Positions 61,017 to 64,000 of a DNA stretch of 64,000 nucleotides are shown here, in pieces. Origin of the DNA: Ziziphus jujuba (lineage: Eukaryota > Streptophyta > Magnoliopsida > Rosales > Rhamnaceae); assembly GCF_031755915.1 (NCBI RefSeq), contig NC_083383.1, forward strand, positions 624,001 through 688,000, in the 5' to 3' direction. The notes under the pieces were generated by a model. That model made no database searches. It was not told the origin of the DNA and worked only from the letters and a program-made list of their open reading frames with translations. The position numbers and the translations under genes are program-made. The stretch's first letter is position 1. Each line of letters opens with the position of its first letter.

Positions 61017-64000
61017 TATCTCCACCTAATCCTCAAATTCAACAAACACAGAAGCTCATCACCATCTCAGCAAGATTTCTTCACAAATTAATCAGCCTGC
61101 TCCTATTCGAAGCAGGTTCTTGCAAGTGTTAAACTTGCCAACAGTAAGCACTTTTGTTCCCATATCTGAAGGATTAAACTCTGTAGGGATCTTCTCCAAT
61201 CTGATTACTTTCTGAGCTGTCATATCTCGAATGAAATGGTATCTAACTTGAATGTGCTTAGATCTTTCATGAAATACTGGATTTTTACACAAATGTATTG
61301 CACTTTGACTATCTGAGTACAAAGTAGCCTCCTGCTTGAGTGCTTTAAGCTCTGTCAGTAGCCCTTTAAGCCAAATGGCTTCTTTTGCAGCCTCAGTTGC
61401 TGCCATATATTCTGATTCAGTCGTAGACAAAGCCACCATAGGCTGTAACTGAGATTTCCAACTTATGCAATTTCCACACAAGGTAAATGCATAAGAGGAC
61501 ATTGACCTTCTCTTGTCCCTATCTCCTGCATAATCAGAATCTAGATATCCATTTAGCTCTAGTCCACTTGAATCCCTCTTATAAATCAATCCTTCACTCG
61601 CTGTATGTTTCAAATACCTTAGAAGCCATTTTAAAGCTTCCCAATGATCTCGGCCAGGATTTGCCATATATCTACTCAAGACACTAATGGCATGAGCTAA
61701 ATCAGGCCTAGTTAAGATCATCACATACATCACTGACCCCACAACATTAGAATAAGGAACTGCTATCATGTCTCCCTTCTCTTGCTCAGTTGATGGGCAT
61801 TGTTCACTTGATAATTTGAAATGTCCACCAAGAGGTACACTTGCAGGCTTTGCACCTTCCATTGAAAACCTTGAATTTACCTTCTGGATATATGAAGATT
61901 GTAGCAACTTCATTTCACATCTTGACCTGTTTCTCACTATCTCTATTCCCAAAATCTTCTTGGCTGGTCCAAGATCCTTCATTTCGAACTCTGACTTTAA
62001 TAAGTTCTTCACAATTTGTATAATTCTGCTATTTGGTCCAGCTAGAAGCATGTTATCTACATATAACAGTAGATACACTGCTTTATCTGTCATAGGGTCT
62101 TTAAAATATAAACAGCTGTTAAAATTACTTCTTTCAAAACCAGATTTCACCACAAATGAGTCAAAACGTTTATACCACTGCCTTGGTGATTGCTTAAGTC
62201 CATACAGTGACTTTTTAAGCAAGCACACCAAATCTCCACCTTTTCCTTTAATCTCAAAACTTTCAGGCTGCTTCATATATATTATTTCTTCCAATTCACC
62301 ATGGAGAAAGGCAGTCTTGACATCCATTTGTTCTAATTCCCATTCAAAATGAGTCACTAATGCCAACATGACTCTTATACTTGTATACTTCACAACCGGT
62401 GAGAAAATCTCATTGTAGTCTACTCCTTCCACCTGAGTAAACCCCTTGGCCACTAATTTGGCCTTGAACCTCACTGGTTCAGATTTAGACATGCCCTCCT
62501 TGACCTTGTATATCTATTTACAATCTACAACTCTTTGATTTGTTGGTGTTGGTACTAAATCCCAAGTTCTGTTCTTATGAAGAGATTCCATTTCCTCCTT
62601 CATGGCTTCTTTCCATTTTGTTGATTCCTTAGATTTCACTGCTTCTTTGTAACTCCTTGGCTCATTATCAGTGAGCTCTTTGAATGCCACCAAGGCATAA
62701 GCTATGTAGTCTACATAACTGTACTTCCTGTTTGGTTTCACTTTCCTCTTAGCTCTATTTCTTGTCAGCAAATAGCCAGGTGATGCTATATTTTTGTTTC
62801 TTGTACTTGGTGACTGCTGTTGGATGTGATCATCTTCAGAATCTTCATCAGACTGAGCAGGTGTTAGTTTTTCTGGTTCATCACCTCTTGCAGGTTCATT
62901 TACTCCTTCTGAAGTTGGCCTTCCATCCAAGTCTTCACTATCTTAGTTTTCCACCTCAAGAAACAGATTTAAACTTCTTGTCTCCACTTTGTTGCTCATT
63001 TCATCACCTGCACTGTTAGTATCTTTGCAAGGCATAGAATTTTCATCAAAAATGACATATTTGCTAATAATGACTTTAAAACCTTTACTTTCTCTATCCC
63101 AAAGCCTATAGTCTTTAATTTCCTGAGGGTAGCCTAAGAAAATACATTTCAAACTCCTAGGTTCAAGTTTCCCTTCAGATTGATGGACATATGCAGCACA
63201 GCCAAAAATCCTCAGCTTGCTATAATCAGGCTTCTTACCAAGCCACATTTGTTCAGGAGTTCTAAAATTTAAAGCTGTAGAAGGTGACAAGTTTACCAAA
63301 TACATGGCTGTCATAACAGCCTCATTCCAAAACAGCTTAGGTAACCCACATGACACTAGCATGCATCTTACTTTATCAAGTAAGGTTCTATTCATTCTTT
63401 CAGCCACACCATTTTGTTGTGGTGTGTATTTCACAGTTCTATGCCTTATAATACCATTTGACTTGCAAAAGTCATCAAATTCTATATTGCAAAACTCAAG
63501 ACCATTGTCTGTTCTTAAGATTTTAACAGTTTTGCTGGTTTGATTTTCAACCAGCAATTTCCACTCTTTAAACCTTGGAAAAACCTCATCTTTAGTCTTT
63601 AACAAGTATATCCAAACTTTTCTAGAATAATCATCAATTATAGATAAAAAAATATCTATTTCCACTCTGTGTTTGCACCCTAGCAGGTCCCCACAAATCA
63701 GCATGAACATAGTCTAAGACAGATTTGGCCCTATTTGAGCTCAAATTAAAACTGAGCCTGTGCTGTTTGCCCAAAATGCAGGTTTCACAAGACTCTAAAT
63801 TACTGACTACATCCTTATCAAAAACATTTTGTTTATTTAAGTAATACAGGCCTTTTTCACTAATGTGGCTTAATCTCTTATGCCACAAAGTAGTTTTAGC
63901 AGCAGGTGAACTTATAGAAGCATTACTCGAATTGACTAATGGCTTACCAAGTAAGACATATAGGCCATTTTTCTTCTGACCCTTCATTACTACAAGTGAT
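61017..64000 (-). mobile_element. Ty1/copia pol region, defective, runs off the window
   Basis: In order from the right edge (element 5' to 3'): a GAG-pre-integrase zinc module (LWHKRLSH...C-E-T-C, about 63900-63760), the integrase core with D-D-E residues (IDDYSR, RTDNG, NGVAERMNRT; about 63650-63300), a connector, the reverse transcriptase (KAKLVAKGFTQ through YVDN and LTRPDLAHA) and RNase H (TESEYMA, YSDSQSAIHL), ending at 61092. That order is diagnostic of copia. Lesions: one extra base in a 7-base homopolymer (63646-63652) that shifts frame within integrase, a TAA stop at 62945-62943, a TAG stop at 62516-62514, and YVDN in place of the catalytic YVDD (codon 62054-62052). Gag, protease and the 5' LTR are beyond the edge. 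The copy cannot be autonomous. Confidence 0.93.

Noticed and set aside
1..64000. Search by eye for tRNA, rRNA and snRNA genes
   Set aside because: No TTCGAATCC/GGTTCGA-type T-loop with matching arms, no rRNA core sequence and no upstream sequence element with TATA of U-snRNA genes was noticed; a covariance-model scan would be needed to exclude them.

Overview
The window is nuclear DNA of a flowering plant, most likely a eudicot. It is AT-rich, full of (TA)n, (GA)n and TTA microsatellites, and carries multi-exon genes with GT-AG introns, a solo LTR, MITE-like elements and a Ty1/copia retrotransposon. The protein families (PADRE/DUF4228, PLATZ, GALS, DC1, WAK, SPL, PPI, LHCB7) are plant families. 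Species cannot be fixed from the sequence alone.

Layout. 1-3.3 kb: repeats, with a promoter-like block that seems to serve a gene off the left edge. 3.3-3.95 kb (-): single-exon PADRE protein. 5.7-12.1 kb: transposon zone with a 1.6 kb TIR element, a 144 bp fold-back MITE and a 3.8 kb solo LTR. 15.4-16.6 kb (-): PLATZ zinc-finger transcription factor. 19.3-21.0 kb (-): GT92 galactan galactosyltransferase (GALS). 24.6-25.7 kb (+): three-domain DC1 protein, the only intact forward-strand gene. 27.1-31.5 kb (-): remains of two wall-associated-kinase-like genes. 33.4-37.8 kb (-): SPL14-type SBP transcription factor in ten exons. 37.8-46.2 kb: an 8 kb AT-rich gene desert with a few GC-richer islets. 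46.2-51.5 kb (-): very long proton-pump-interactor-like coiled-coil protein in seven exons. 52-57 kb: tandem repeats and a CIPK kinase fragment. 57.1-60.0 kb (-): LHCB7 chlorophyll a/b-binding protein in six exons. 60.4-64.0 kb (-): 3' LTR and pol region of a defective copia element that runs off the right edge.

The genes do not form a pathway; this is an ordinary plant gene neighbourhood, with six intact genes plus one nearly complete one on the minus strand or plus strand as listed. Exon limits were read by hand from splice consensus, reading-frame continuity and remembered family conservation. For SPL14, PPI, LHCB7, GALS and DC1 all exon lengths sum to an intact frame.

I found no clearly new biological system. 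The observations most worth checking are the internally triplicated acidic N-terminus of the PPI-like protein, the DC1 intron whose acceptor lies directly on a (TA)n run, a 52 bp duplication that copies the first-intron donor region of SPL14, a small near-perfect hairpin inside the WAK pseudogene, a promoter-like block with no gene behind it, and several undocumented TIR/LTR elements with visible target-site duplications.
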